DNA of 64,000 nucleotides from NCBI GenBank assembly GCA_964598225.1, contig CAZRBG010000005.1, forward strand, positions 62,001 to 126,000, read 5' to 3'. Each line of letters begins with the position of its first letter. Positions within the stretch are counted from its first letter, which is position 1. Under the pieces are notes generated by a model that made no database searches, was not told where the DNA came from, and was given only the letters and a program-made list of their open reading frames with translations. The translations under genes were made by a program, and so were the position numbers. Below are positions 1 to 7,857 of the stretch, piece by piece. Source of the DNA: SG8-4 sp964598225. Lineage in GTDB: Bacteria; Planctomycetota; Phycisphaerae; Sedimentisphaerales; Anaerobacaceae.

Positions 1-2
1 GT

Positions 3-569
3 TTTGGGCGGAATGTGGAGCTGACGACAACGGCGCACGGCCCGGCTAACTATCACGAGATCGTTGAGGATATGGACGGAGATAAGACCCGGCCTCATCT
101 GTACGAGGAAAGGCACAGCTACAAACGCAGCGGCTTCAACTTAGACATGGAAGGCACTCGGCGATTGCTGTGGTGGGAGACGATGGCCGGCGGCATTGGC
201 GGGTTCTTTGGTTTCTATCCCGACAGCCCGTACCCATATCCTAATCCGGAGCAACTAAGGACGCACTACACGTTCTGGCATAAGACCAGTCGCTTCGTAC
301 TTGACATGCAAAGGGCCAACGGCATGAGCAAAGACAGCTACGTGCTCCTGGCTCGCTCCGGAAAGAACTGTGTTTTCTACAAAGAGGATGCTTCAAAGAT
401 TCACATGGATTTGTCCAGGATGCCGGAATCACAACCTGCCATAGCTATCGATACAAAGAAGGAATACACAGAGATCGATATCGGAACTCTTGAATCTAAA
501 AAGCACACATGGAAGGCCCCGTATCGATCCGACTGGGCGATTGCCGTAGGCGCCGAGGCTTCGCAATGA
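3..569 (+). CDS. C-terminal part of a DUF4038-type glycoside hydrolase (partial)
   Basis: The frame is open back to the window edge, so this is the 3' end of a longer gene; an internal GTG at 15 is not a convincing start. The visible part starts in the end of a TIM-barrel-like catalytic region (RRLLWWETMAGGIGGFFG) and ends in a small beta-rich module (YVLLARSGKNCVFYKEDA ... DWAIAVG). That second part resembles the 'putative collagen-binding' domain that follows DUF4038 catalytic domains in apiosidase-like enzymes. Members act on plant or algal polysaccharide side chains outside the cytoplasm. The catalytic residues and signal peptide lie outside the window, so the substrate cannot be given. 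The aminotransferase gene starts 15 bp downstream. Family assignment rests on motif memory only. Confidence 0.6.
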   Translation, partial: FGRNVELTTTAHGPANYHEIVEDMDGDKTRPHLYEERHSYKRSGFNLDMEGTRRLLWWETMAGGIGGFFGFYPDSPYPYPNPEQLRTHYTFWHKTSRFVLDMQRANGMSKDSYVLLARSGKNCVFYKEDASKIHMDLSRMPESQPAIAIDTKKEYTEIDIGTLESKKHTWKAPYRSDWAIAVGAEASQ

Positions 570-584
570 ACAGGGGAATGACAC

Positions 585-1775
585 ATGAATGACGTCTTCG
601 CAGACAGAATGGCGAACGCCCACAAGTCTTTCATCAGGGAGATTCTTAAAGTAACGGCCGATCCGGAGGTGATTTCTTTCGCCGGCGGACTGCCGAATCC
701 GAAGTTTTTCCCGGTGAAAGGTCTTGCCGACGCGGCCGCGAGGGTGCTGGCGGACGACGGCGAAAATTCCCTCCAATACTGTACGACCGAGGGCTATCCG
801 CCTTTGAGACAATACGTCGCCGAATGGTATTCAATGAAAAAAGGACTGGAGGTAACACCCGACGAAATCCTGATCACTAACGGCTCTCAGCAGGGACTCG
901 ATCTGATCGGCAAAGTATTCGTAAACGCAGGAGATAGGGTTATAATCGAGCGGCCGGGATATCTCGGCGCGATACAGGCGTTTTCGATTTTCGAGCCTGT
1001 GTTCGTTCCGGTGCCGTTGCAGGAGGACGGAATAGATACCGAGCTGCTCGAGAAGTCACTGGATATGAATGAAGTGAAATTGTTTCACACGGTGGTGAAT
1101 TTCCAGAACCCCTCGGGCATAACCTACTCGAAAGAAAAGCGGCTCGAACTCGCAGAAATCTTCAAAGATCGCGATACGATTCTGGTTGAAGACGATCCTT
1201 ATGGCGAGTTGAGATTTGCCGGGGACGACCTGCCTTCGATCAGCAGTCACCTCCAGGGAAATGTCATTTTGCTCGGGTCGTTCTCGAAAATTGTCGCGCC
1301 GGGGTTGCGACTCGGATGGATCTGCGCCCCGGAAGATGTGATGGAGAAGGTAATCGTCGCAAAGCAGGCGTCCGATCTGCATTCCAATTACTTTTCGCAG
1401 AGAATCGTTCACCGATACCTTAGCGACCACAACATCGACGAGCATATTGCCAGAATAAGAAAGGCATACAAGAACCAAAGAGACCAAATGGTGTCGAGTA
1501 TCGAGAAGCACTTTCCCGAAGAAGTCGAATTCACTCGGCCGGAAGGTGGTATGTTCCTGTGGGTAACATTGCCGGAGGGCGTTTCCTCGCTGCGCTTGTT
1601 CGACCTGGCCGGGGGTGAAAACGTGGCATTCGTACCCGGCAGCGCATTCTACGTCGATGAAGGCGGCAAAAACACACTGCGGCTGAACTTCTCGAATTCG
1701 AGCGAAGATCAAATCGAAGAAGGAATAAAGCGACTGGCGAAGGTAATGAAGAAGTTTCTGGCGGAGAATAAATAA
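585..1775 (+). CDS. PLP-dependent aminotransferase, class I/II (LysN/MocR-like fold type I)
   Basis: A 396-residue cytoplasmic fold-type I aminotransferase. It carries the usual landmarks in order: ITNGSQQGLDLIGKVF, NFQNPSGITYS (substrate and PLP ring contacts), VEDDPYGELRF (Asp contacting the pyridine nitrogen), SFSKIVAPGLRLGW with Lys235 as the expected Schiff-base lysine, and the terminal RLNFSN with the carboxylate-binding Arg. The sequence style matches the 2-aminoadipate/aromatic/branched-chain group (LysN-like). There is no N-terminal GntR domain, so it is an enzyme and not a MocR regulator. The ATG at 585 follows an AGGGGAATGACAC ribosome site. The gene before it is 15 bp away, but a shared pathway is not evident. 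Substrate specificity cannot be read from sequence alone. Confidence 0.88.
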   Translation: MNDVFADRMANAHKSFIREILKVTADPEVISFAGGLPNPKFFPVKGLADAAARVLADDGENSLQYCTTEGYPPLRQYVAEWYSMKKGLEVTPDEILITNGSQQGLDLIGKVFVNAGDRVIIERPGYLGAIQAFSIFEPVFVPVPLQEDGIDTELLEKSLDMNEVKLFHTVVNFQNPSGITYSKEKRLELAEIFKDRDTILVEDDPYGELRFAGDDLPSISSHLQGNVILLGSFSKIVAPGLRLGWICAPEDVMEKVIVAKQASDLHSNYFSQRIVHRYLSDHNIDEHIARIRKAYKNQRDQMVSSIEKHFPEEVEFTRPEGGMFLWVTLPEGVSSLRLFDLAGGENVAFVPGSAFYVDEGGKNTLRLNFSNSSEDQIEEGIKRLAKVMKKFLAENK

Positions 1776-1800
1776 TCTCAGAATACGGATCAGCACGTAA

Positions 1801-1863
1801 GGTGGGGCTCCCTTGGGAATTGCCCCACCGTTGTTGATCGGTAGGCTAAAGCCCACCCTACCC
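1801..1863. repeat. Two palindromic elements of the GGTGGGGC/GTAGGGTGGGC family
   Basis: Positions 1801-1829 form an inverted repeat GGTGGGGC-(13 nt)-GCCCCACC. Positions 1840-1863 contain a second, oppositely oriented member (GGTAGGCTAAAGCCCACCC followed by TACCC). Related elements occur at 6541, 11028, 21085, 28116, 32084 and, as a half element, 46276. They lie between genes and could act as transcription terminators or mobile REP-like units. Confidence 0.75.
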
Positions 1864-1909
1864 AACTTTGTTGTCGACTCTTGTGAGTCGAGAAAGTGAG
1901 GTTACAGTC

Positions 1910-2380
1910 ATGGCTAAGCTCTATGAGAATTCGGAGACGGGTTGTTGTCCGAGGTTCGATCCCGAGCCCTGGGACGAGAAGGAAGTGACGTTCGAGGGCA
2001 GGTTGTTTGTCAAAGACCACGTCACGAGCTTTCTGCACATCCCGCTGAACTTCGGCAAGGTAATGGTTCGGAGCATGGAGAAGATTCAGAAGGCCGACGC
2101 TCTGCCGCCCGAGCCGCTTATGCTCTCGGATGAAAAGTCTCTCTGGGGAGCCGATATCTACATTGCAGTCTCGAAGGACGTTCCCGATTCCGAGATGGTC
2201 AGAATATCCGGGACTTTTCTGACCAAAGTCTTCGAGGGGCCGTACAAAGACGCCGGCAAGTGGGCCAAATCGATGACAGAATACGTCAAGAACAAGGCCC
2301 GGCAAATGAAGAAGTTGTACTTCTTCTATACGACCTGCCCGAAGTGTGCCAAATACTACGGCAAGAATAACAACGAATAA
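1910..2380 (+). CDS. Conserved cysteine-containing protein of unknown function
   Basis: A 156-residue soluble protein. An upstream ATG at 1868 is in frame, but the ATG at 1910 has a better ribosome site (GTGAGG, 8 nt away) and begins the conserved sequence MAKLYENSETGCCPRFDPEP. Two cysteine clusters stand out: CC near residue 12 and CPKC (residues 143-146) in YFFYTTCPKCAKYYG. These could bind metal or be redox active. I recall a widespread family with the same core (SFLHIPLNFGKVMV, LMLSDEKSLWGADIYIAVSK), often labelled 'hydrolase' without experimental basis. Members I recall run a few residues beyond the final KYYGK into a hydrophobic strand, whereas this one stops at NNNE, so its tail may be altered. 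No function is claimed. Confidence 0.7.
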   Translation: MAKLYENSETGCCPRFDPEPWDEKEVTFEGRLFVKDHVTSFLHIPLNFGKVMVRSMEKIQKADALPPEPLMLSDEKSLWGADIYIAVSKDVPDSEMVRISGTFLTKVFEGPYKDAGKWAKSMTEYVKNKARQMKKLYFFYTTCPKCAKYYGKNNNE

Positions 2381-2471
2381 GAGGACTGGTTGCAAATACA
2401 AGACTTGGCTAAATAGGTACGTTGCGGAAATGACAGGACATGGAATCATGACAGAGTGTTAGGCAGACATT

Positions 2472-3236
2472 ATGTTTGGTGACAGCACTACAGCTATAAC
2501 GATAATCTTTATCATCTGCGCTGCCGGCGTGGCGGCTTTTGTGCGGAAGCGCAGCAGAGATAAGTGCCTTCGGGATTTCGAGCATAATATGGTGACTCTT
2601 GAGGATTTCTCCGGCAAGACTGTCTGGGGCAATCTGCGCGTTGAAAACACAGGGTTGGAGTTTGTCTATCCCGAGAAGCAGCAGGACGCCGACGGACATT
2701 TTGAGGCAAGCTACATTTTATACAAGTTCGAATATCCGAACATTACGGCGGTAATGCGTTTTCATGATTCCTTGAACGACCACCACAAAACAGCGAGAGA
2801 GAAGGAGCTCAAACGAACGTATCATCCCGGCCCGTGGCGCAGGCTGAAAAGGAGAACACTGAACGTCTTTCGAACCGTGCGGGATTCGATTGTAGAAATT
2901 ATCAACCTGCTGATAAATCAGGCCAGGAAGGCAACGCCGGCGGGCAGGGTGCTGACCTCTCAGGACAAATACGTGGATCAGATGAAGCAGGAACTGATGA
3001 CCTCAGCGGGAACCTCTTTCGAGCCTCTTTTGGAACGGTATATCGGACACAAAGTCGTGCTGGAGATGATAAAAGCTGATAAGATACTCGAATACTGCGG
3101 CGTTCTGAAGGAGTACACGGCCGAGTTCGTCGAAATAATGGACGTCGATTATGCCGTTAAAGAAGGCCGGGCACCCCAAAAAGCCGACCTCATAATCCCC
3201 CGCAAGCACGGCGTCATCCGCCATCTCGGAGAATAG
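2472..3236 (+). CDS. Membrane-anchored protein of unknown function
   Basis: A 254-residue protein with one N-terminal membrane segment (about residues 7-24, TTAITIIFIICAAGVAAFV) followed by a positively charged stretch. This predicts a single-pass inner-membrane anchor with the bulk in the cytoplasm. The middle (residues about 110-160) is basic and helical. The last 70 residues (RYIGHKVVLEMI, EYCGVLKEYTAEFVEIMDVDY) have the strand spacing of a small SH3/LSm-like barrel, which is an inference from pattern only. No catalytic motif is visible. The ATG at 2472 has a modest ribosome site (TTAGGCAG). It stands alone between the preceding conserved protein and the oppositely oriented acylphosphatase gene. 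Confidence 0.6.
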   Translation: MFGDSTTAITIIFIICAAGVAAFVRKRSRDKCLRDFEHNMVTLEDFSGKTVWGNLRVENTGLEFVYPEKQQDADGHFEASYILYKFEYPNITAVMRFHDSLNDHHKTAREKELKRTYHPGPWRRLKRRTLNVFRTVRDSIVEIINLLINQARKATPAGRVLTSQDKYVDQMKQELMTSAGTSFEPLLERYIGHKVVLEMIKADKILEYCGVLKEYTAEFVEIMDVDYAVKEGRAPQKADLIIPRKHGVIRHLGE

Positions 3237-3398
3237 TGATGCCGCGTATATAGAAACGGCTCATCGATTTGCTATTTTAGATCGAGATGCTGAGCTGCTT
3301 TCAGCCTATGGCCAAGCATATCCACCAATATTGGCGATTGTTCCAGTGGAATATAACCAATTAACGGTTCCGAGAAGTGAACGAGAACGACGGGGGAA

Positions 3399-3668
3399 CT
3401 AATATGTTATTATGAAATCGGTATACTTCGGGTTTGGCGGAACCTTCTCTATGTCCGTGTCCCGGATGTGGCCGGGCAGTGAGTCTTTAACGTCTCTTAC
3501 GCAAGCCTCTATGTCTTCGGCCTTTCCCTGCGCGAGCATCTCGACCGTGCCGTCGCGGAGGTTGCGGACGTAACCGGTCAATTGATGCCGACGGGCCATC
3601 CGGTGGGCTGTGAATCTGAAGCCCACTCCCTGAACGCTGCCGCTGAAGATTATGTGTCTTGCGTCCAT
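3399..3668 (-). CDS. acyP: Acylphosphatase
   Basis: An 89-residue cytoplasmic acylphosphatase, close to the usual 90-100 residues. It hydrolyses carboxyl-phosphate bonds such as those in acetyl phosphate and 1,3-bisphosphoglycerate. The signature SGSVQGVGFRFTAHR carries the phosphate-binding Arg18. The second motif GYVRNLRDGTVEM supplies catalytic Asn36. The whole chain fits the family with no insertion. It is transcribed divergently from the GAF/phosphatase gene, with about 160 bp between the two starts that includes a GC-rich inverted repeat. It seems to be a single-gene unit. Confidence 0.95.
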   Translation of the reverse strand: MDARHIIFSGSVQGVGFRFTAHRMARRHQLTGYVRNLRDGTVEMLAQGKAEDIEACVRDVKDSLPGHIRDTDIEKVPPNPKYTDFIITY

Positions 3669-3751
3669 CTTTGCTTATTCACCCAAGGTTAATTATGCGT
3701 TTAGTAATCATTACGGCCACATGCTAATCTATGTTCTCGGCTTCCGCAAGA

Positions 3752-3799
3752 GGCGGCGGACATTTAGGACTTCACCGCCGCCTGCAAGTCGGGTATAAT
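3752..3799 (+). promoter_or_regulatory. Promoter with an inverted repeat over its -35 region
   Basis: A perfect -10 (TATAAT, 3794-3799) stands 17 bp after a weak -35 (TTCACC, 3771-3776), pointing at the phosphatase gene at 3831. An 8-bp perfect inverted repeat, GGCGGCGG (3752-3759) and CCGCCGCC (3775-3782), overlaps the -35. It could be an operator or a simple hairpin. Promoter assignment is by eye. Confidence 0.5.
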
Positions 3800-3830
3800 C
3801 CCGCCTGTTTGAAGTTTTGACGGGATTATT

Positions 3831-5123
3831 GTGAAAAAGACTAAAAGACAAATTGAGAGAGATGAGCAGATTTATCATCTCGGAACGCTTGTGGCGGGGG
3901 AATTCTCACTCCAGGAGGTGCTGGATAAGCTGACCGAAGCGGCAGTTAAAATCGTCGGAGTCAAGGCGTGCTCGATCAGACTGCTGGATGAAGATGCCGG
4001 CGATTTGAAGATGCGCAGCACCTACGGGCTCAGCGAAGAATACCGCAACAAGGGCGAGGTATCTAAGAATGATACGGTGATTAAGGCCGCATTCGCGGGC
4101 GAGGCGGTGGTCCTGGACGACGTGCGCGTCGACGATAGAGTAAAATACAAAGAGGCCGCAATCAAAGAGGGGCTCGTCAGCCAGCTCACTGTTGCGATGA
4201 GTTTCAAAGGCCGGGATCTGGGTGTACTCAGACTATACAGCCCCAAACCCAAGCACTTCCTTGAGGCCGACATCAATCTTGCAAGGACGGTTGCCTCGCA
4301 ATGCGCGGTGGCGATAACAAACGCCAGACTTTATGCAAAAGCGCTCGAAGGCGCGCGAATGGCCGAGCAGATGCGGCTGGCCGGAGTGATTCAGCGGAGA
4401 ATGATCCCGGAGAAGGCCCCCATAATGCCGGGTCTGGACATCGCAGCTACGTATATCCCCTGTTTCGACGTCGGCGGCGACTTTTACGGCTTCCATCAAT
4501 TGGGTGAGAATTCCATAAGCGTGACCATCGCCGATGTAATCGGTAAAGGAATCCCGGCCGCGATTATGATGAGTTCCTTTAGGGGAGCTGTGAATGCTTT
4601 CATCGATGCGGTCGGCGACTTCCCGGCCTACTGCAAAAATCGGGGCAAGATCGACTGCGGCAAGGAGATCATTAACAGGATAAACAGAATGGCCTGTAAT
4701 GAGTGCCGGGACGGTGAATTTATTACGCTATTTGATGCCGCTATTGACGTCAAGGATATGACCATTACCTACTGCAACTGCGGACACGAGCCGGCGATCC
4801 TTCTCAGAGACGGTGAGGTTACGGATCTGGAAAAAGGCGGCCTTGTCCTCGGAGTCGATCCGAGCGCCCGATATGAAGTGGAAACCTTTAAGCTGCAGGA
4901 AGGCGATTGCCTGATCTTCTTCACAGACGGATTGATCGACGCGGCAAACTTTTCGGGCGAACTATGGGGTAAAGAGAGGTTGCTAAAAGCTGCAAAGAAA
5001 GTCACCGCCGACTCGGCCGAGCAGATGATACATGAAATCCTCGGTTACAGACGGCGCTTTGTCGGGCTCGCCAGGCAAATCGACGATACGAGCCTGGTAG
5101 TAGTCAGAGTGGCCGAGCGGTGA
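3831..5123 (+). CDS. GAF domain plus PP2C-type (SpoIIE/RsbU) serine phosphatase
   Basis: A 430-residue cytoplasmic signalling protein starting at GTG (3831). Residues about 15-165 form a GAF sensor domain (GTLVAGEFSLQEVLDKLTEA ... FLEADINLARTVASQCAVAI). After a short helical linker (MAEQMRLAGVIQRRMIPEK), residues 195-430 form a PP2C-type phosphatase. Its metal-binding aspartates are in VGGDFYGF, IADVIGKGIPAA, FFTDGLIDA and the final QIDDTSLVVVR. Such proteins dephosphorylate anti-anti-sigma factors in partner-switching stress pathways. No anti-sigma kinase or STAS partner is next to it, so its target is unknown. cmk follows after 35 bp and may be co-transcribed. Confidence 0.88.
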   Translation: MKKTKRQIERDEQIYHLGTLVAGEFSLQEVLDKLTEAAVKIVGVKACSIRLLDEDAGDLKMRSTYGLSEEYRNKGEVSKNDTVIKAAFAGEAVVLDDVRVDDRVKYKEAAIKEGLVSQLTVAMSFKGRDLGVLRLYSPKPKHFLEADINLARTVASQCAVAITNARLYAKALEGARMAEQMRLAGVIQRRMIPEKAPIMPGLDIAATYIPCFDVGGDFYGFHQLGENSISVTIADVIGKGIPAAIMMSSFRGAVNAFIDAVGDFPAYCKNRGKIDCGKEIINRINRMACNECRDGEFITLFDAAIDVKDMTITYCNCGHEPAILLRDGEVTDLEKGGLVLGVDPSARYEVETFKLQEGDCLIFFTDGLIDAANFSGELWGKERLLKAAKKVTADSAEQMIHEILGYRRRFVGLARQIDDTSLVVVRVAER

Positions 5124-5158
5124 GTTCGAAGACGGCTCACTAACCGGTCAAAACCAGG

Positions 5159-5842
5159 ATGGCGGATTTGATAGTCACAATTGACGGTCCCGCGGCCAGC
5201 GGCAAGAGCACTGTGGCCCGGCTTCTGGCAGAAAAGCTCGGCGCGAGCTTTCTCGATACGGGCGCGATGTACCGGGCCGTAACGCTCGCCGCAATGAAGA
5301 TGTGCGCAGACCTCAGCGACGAGCAAAAGCTGCTCGATATCGCTCGGAAGTGCGATTTTCAATTCTCTTGTGAAGCCGGCAAGACGAAAGTCCGTCTCGA
5401 CAGTGTTGACGTAACAGAGCAGATTCGCGATCCGGAGGTGACCGCCAACGCGCGTCATATCGCCGGCGCGCCGGACGTGAGAAGCGAGCTGGTGCGGATG
5501 CAGCGACAGTTCGCAGCGGAGCGGGAAAAAGTCGTCACCGAGGGAAGAGACCAAGGCACCGTGGCTTTTCCGGATGCGCATGTTAAATTCTTCCTGACAG
5601 CCGACCCGGCCGAGAGGGCGCGGAGACGGCAGGGAGATTTGAAAGTCAAGGGTAACAGCCTGAGTCTCGATAAGATAAAGAAAGATATCGAACAGCGTGA
5701 CGAGAGCGACCAAAGCAGAGACGTGGGGCCGTTGAGGCCGGCCGAAGACGCCATCGCCGTTGATACTACGGCACTAAACATCGATGAAGTTGTCGAGAAG
5801 CTCCTGACGCATGTGAAGGAAAGATGCTCAAAGAACAATTAG
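5159..5842 (+). CDS. cmk: Cytidylate kinase
   Basis: A 227-residue (d)CMP kinase that phosphorylates CMP and dCMP with ATP in pyrimidine nucleotide salvage. The P-loop GPAASGKST occupies residues 10-18. ARLLAEKLGASFLDTGAMYR and the LID-region sequence VTEGRDQGTVAFPDA follow, as expected. Length matches the bacterial family. The ATG at 5159 is the first in frame; the ribosome site (AAACCAGG) is weak. Its 3' end overlaps the plsC start by 19 bp, so translation of the two is probably coupled. A cmk-plsC pairing is common in bacteria. Confidence 0.96.
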   Translation: MADLIVTIDGPAASGKSTVARLLAEKLGASFLDTGAMYRAVTLAAMKMCADLSDEQKLLDIARKCDFQFSCEAGKTKVRLDSVDVTEQIRDPEVTANARHIAGAPDVRSELVRMQRQFAAEREKVVTEGRDQGTVAFPDAHVKFFLTADPAERARRRQGDLKVKGNSLSLDKIKKDIEQRDESDQSRDVGPLRPAEDAIAVDTTALNIDEVVEKLLTHVKERCSKNN

Positions 5843-6477
5843 CGGCAAAATGGTACTGGTTCGCGCGGTGGCTGTGTAAGCTTTTCTGCATGTTGTTCTT
5901 TCGCGTACGCAGTTACGGCAGAGAGAATATCCCCAAAAAGGGCCCGTTCGTGATGATAAGCAACCATCAGAGCTACCTCGATCCCATGCTCTGCGGATGC
6001 CCTATTAAGAGACAAGTTCGTTTTCTCTCACGAGAGTCGTTATTTCGCCATTGGTTCTTCGGAAGAGTGCTACGCTCGGTCGGCGCGATACCGGTGAAAC
6101 TGGGTGAAGCCGACATCTCGGCAATGAGAAAAGTCATAGACGTTCTCAAGCGCGGCAAGGGTGTCTGCCTTTATCCCGAAGGGACGCGTACAGCAGACGG
6201 CAGAATCAAGCCGTTTAAGCCGGGCTTCGGCCTTTTGTGCAGGAGGGGCGGAGCGGCGATAGTGCCGGTAGTCATCGACGGGGCCTTCGAATGCTGGCCC
6301 AGGCACAGAAAGCTTTTCTCGCCGGGCAGAATTTCAGTCTGTTACGGCAAGCCCCTTTCCGCCGAGCAGGCCAAGAAAATGGGCGATGACAAGCTGGCCC
6401 GGATCCTGACCGAAACCCTGCGCCGGATGCAGAATGAGTGCCGAACGCAACAAGGCAAAGAACCATACAACTATTGA
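5824..6477 (+). CDS. plsC: 1-acyl-sn-glycerol-3-phosphate acyltransferase
   Basis: A 217-residue membrane-associated acyltransferase that makes phosphatidic acid from lysophosphatidic acid. The HX4D catalytic motif is in NHQSYLDP (His48, Asp53). A second block, YPEGTRTADGRIKPFKPG, contains the conserved EGTR that binds the glycerol phosphate. The N-terminus (about residues 10-28) is hydrophobic and likely dips into the inner membrane. It overlaps cmk by 19 bp. The GAF/PP2C-cmk-plsC run probably forms one transcript, which is an inference from the short gaps. Confidence 0.94.
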   Translation: MLKEQLAAKWYWFARWLCKLFCMLFFRVRSYGRENIPKKGPFVMISNHQSYLDPMLCGCPIKRQVRFLSRESLFRHWFFGRVLRSVGAIPVKLGEADISAMRKVIDVLKRGKGVCLYPEGTRTADGRIKPFKPGFGLLCRRGGAAIVPVVIDGAFECWPRHRKLFSPGRISVCYGKPLSAEQAKKMGDDKLARILTETLRRMQNECRTQQGKEPYNY

Positions 6478-6540
6478 GGAGATACTTGACCTGGGCCTGC
6501 TAAGGGAGTATACTGGAGTATTGAAATACATCGCTGTTTT

Positions 6541-6562
6541 GGTGGGCTAAAGCCCACCCTAC
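6541..6562. repeat. GGTGGGCT-AA-AGCCCACC palindrome with CCTAC tail
   Basis: A perfect 8-bp inverted repeat with a 2-nt loop plus the CCTAC flank that marks this intergenic family. It is located between plsC and the GLUG protein gene, where it could end the plsC transcript. Confidence 0.75.
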
Positions 6563-6588
6563 GTGTTTGCCTGTATGAAGGAGGGCAT

Positions 6589-7857
6589 ATGTATAATTTG
6601 AATGGTACTCGGAACCTATCAAGGCCCGATAAGCAAAATGTCGTGTTGGCAACGGTCTTTCTTGCGGCACTGGGTGTTTGCTTGTGTAGTTCAAAGGCTC
6701 ACGCTAAATATGGTGGCGGCGTCGGCACAGAGAACAGTCCGTATTTGATCAGTACCGCCGAGCAGTTGAATGAGATCGGAGCCTCGCCAAGAGACTGGCG
6801 CAGGCACTTCAAACTGACCGTCGATATCGACATGAACGATTTGGAGGGAGCCGATTTCAGAATCATCGGTAGCGATAACACGCCTTTCAGCGGCGTCTTC
6901 GACGGCGACGGCCACGAGATTCTAAACCTTAATCTGACGACGGTTCAGCCGTTCAATACCGGACTTTTCGGGATCGTCGGCGGAGAGGTCAGGAACCTGG
7001 GGCTTGTTAAGCCAACGGTCGTCGCACAAGGAGGCAGGGTGGGCGCCCTGGTAGGGCGACTCAATCACGGCAATGTCGTCTCCTGCTACGCCAGAAGGGC
7101 CAACATAACAGGCAACGATGAGGTAGGTGGACTCGTCGGATACAACACCGGCAGAATGTTCAAGTGCTTTTCGACCGGGTCGGTATCTGGTAACGCCAAT
7201 GTCGGAGGTCTGGTGGGCATAGTGACCGACGGCTCGGTAAATACGTCCTTTTCTAAAGCCGAGGTCTCGGGCAGCAGAAATGTCGGAGGTCTGGTGGGAA
7301 AGACAGCCAACGAGAACGCCGCCGTGAGAAACAGCTACGCCAGCGGCAGCGTTACCGGTCAGACCTATGTCGGCGGCCTGATAGGACAGATTGAGCGAGG
7401 CGCCGCAGAGAGATGCTTTTCGGCCGGCCGCGTCACCGGAAATCAATACGCCGGCGGCCTGACCGGACGCGTCAGGGTACTGGGGATGGTTATGCATTGC
7501 TTCTGGGATGCCGAGGCCAGCGGCCAGTCTACAAGCGGCGGCGGAACCGGCAAGACCACCGCCGAGATGCAATCGATCGGTACATATACAGCGGTCAACT
7601 GGGATTTCTTTCAGATGTGGACAATTTGCACCGATATGAACTACCCCGTGCTGCTGTGGCAGATTCCGGCCACCGATTACCTCTGCCCGGACGGCGTGGA
7701 TTTCATGGACTTCGCCCATTTCGCGGCGCGATGGCGCAGAGAAGGCTGTTCGCCGGGCAACCGCAACTGTCAGGGTGCCGACGTTAACGGCTCCGGAACG
7801 GTCGATTTTCTTGATTTCGAGATCTTCGCCAGGAACTGGATGCTCGGCTTACCTTAG
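6589..7857 (+). CDS. Secreted GLUG-repeat protein with dockerin-like C-terminus
   Basis: A 422-residue exported protein. The signal peptide spans residues 1-40 (hydrophobic LATVFLAALGVCL, predicted cut after KAHA). Then come repeated GLUG motifs of the form GNANVGGLVGI and GQTYVGGLIGQ, five or more between about residues 135 and 300, which fold as a right-handed beta structure on surface proteins. The C-terminal 70 residues hold two calcium-binding-like segments (GVDFMDFAHFAARW and DVNGSGTVDFLDFEIFARNW), the dockerin-like tail common on planctomycete secreted proteins. It is likely surface bound or wall associated. The ATG at 6589 has a strong AAGGAGGGCAT ribosome site. Its stop codon overlaps that of the convergent epimerase gene by 4 bp. 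Confidence 0.82.
   Translation: MYNLNGTRNLSRPDKQNVVLATVFLAALGVCLCSSKAHAKYGGGVGTENSPYLISTAEQLNEIGASPRDWRRHFKLTVDIDMNDLEGADFRIIGSDNTPFSGVFDGDGHEILNLNLTTVQPFNTGLFGIVGGEVRNLGLVKPTVVAQGGRVGALVGRLNHGNVVSCYARRANITGNDEVGGLVGYNTGRMFKCFSTGSVSGNANVGGLVGIVTDGSVNTSFSKAEVSGSRNVGGLVGKTANENAAVRNSYASGSVTGQTYVGGLIGQIERGAAERCFSAGRVTGNQYAGGLTGRVRVLGMVMHCFWDAEASGQSTSGGGTGKTTAEMQSIGTYTAVNWDFFQMWTICTDMNYPVLLWQIPATDYLCPDGVDFMDFAHFAARWRREGCSPGNRNCQGADVNGSGTVDFLDFEIFARNWMLGLP

Noticed and set aside
6434..6550. A 38-codon plus-strand frame overlapping the end of plsC and running into the palindromic repeat
   Set aside because: No recognisable sequence, its stop is in the repeat, and the start lacks a clear ribosome site.
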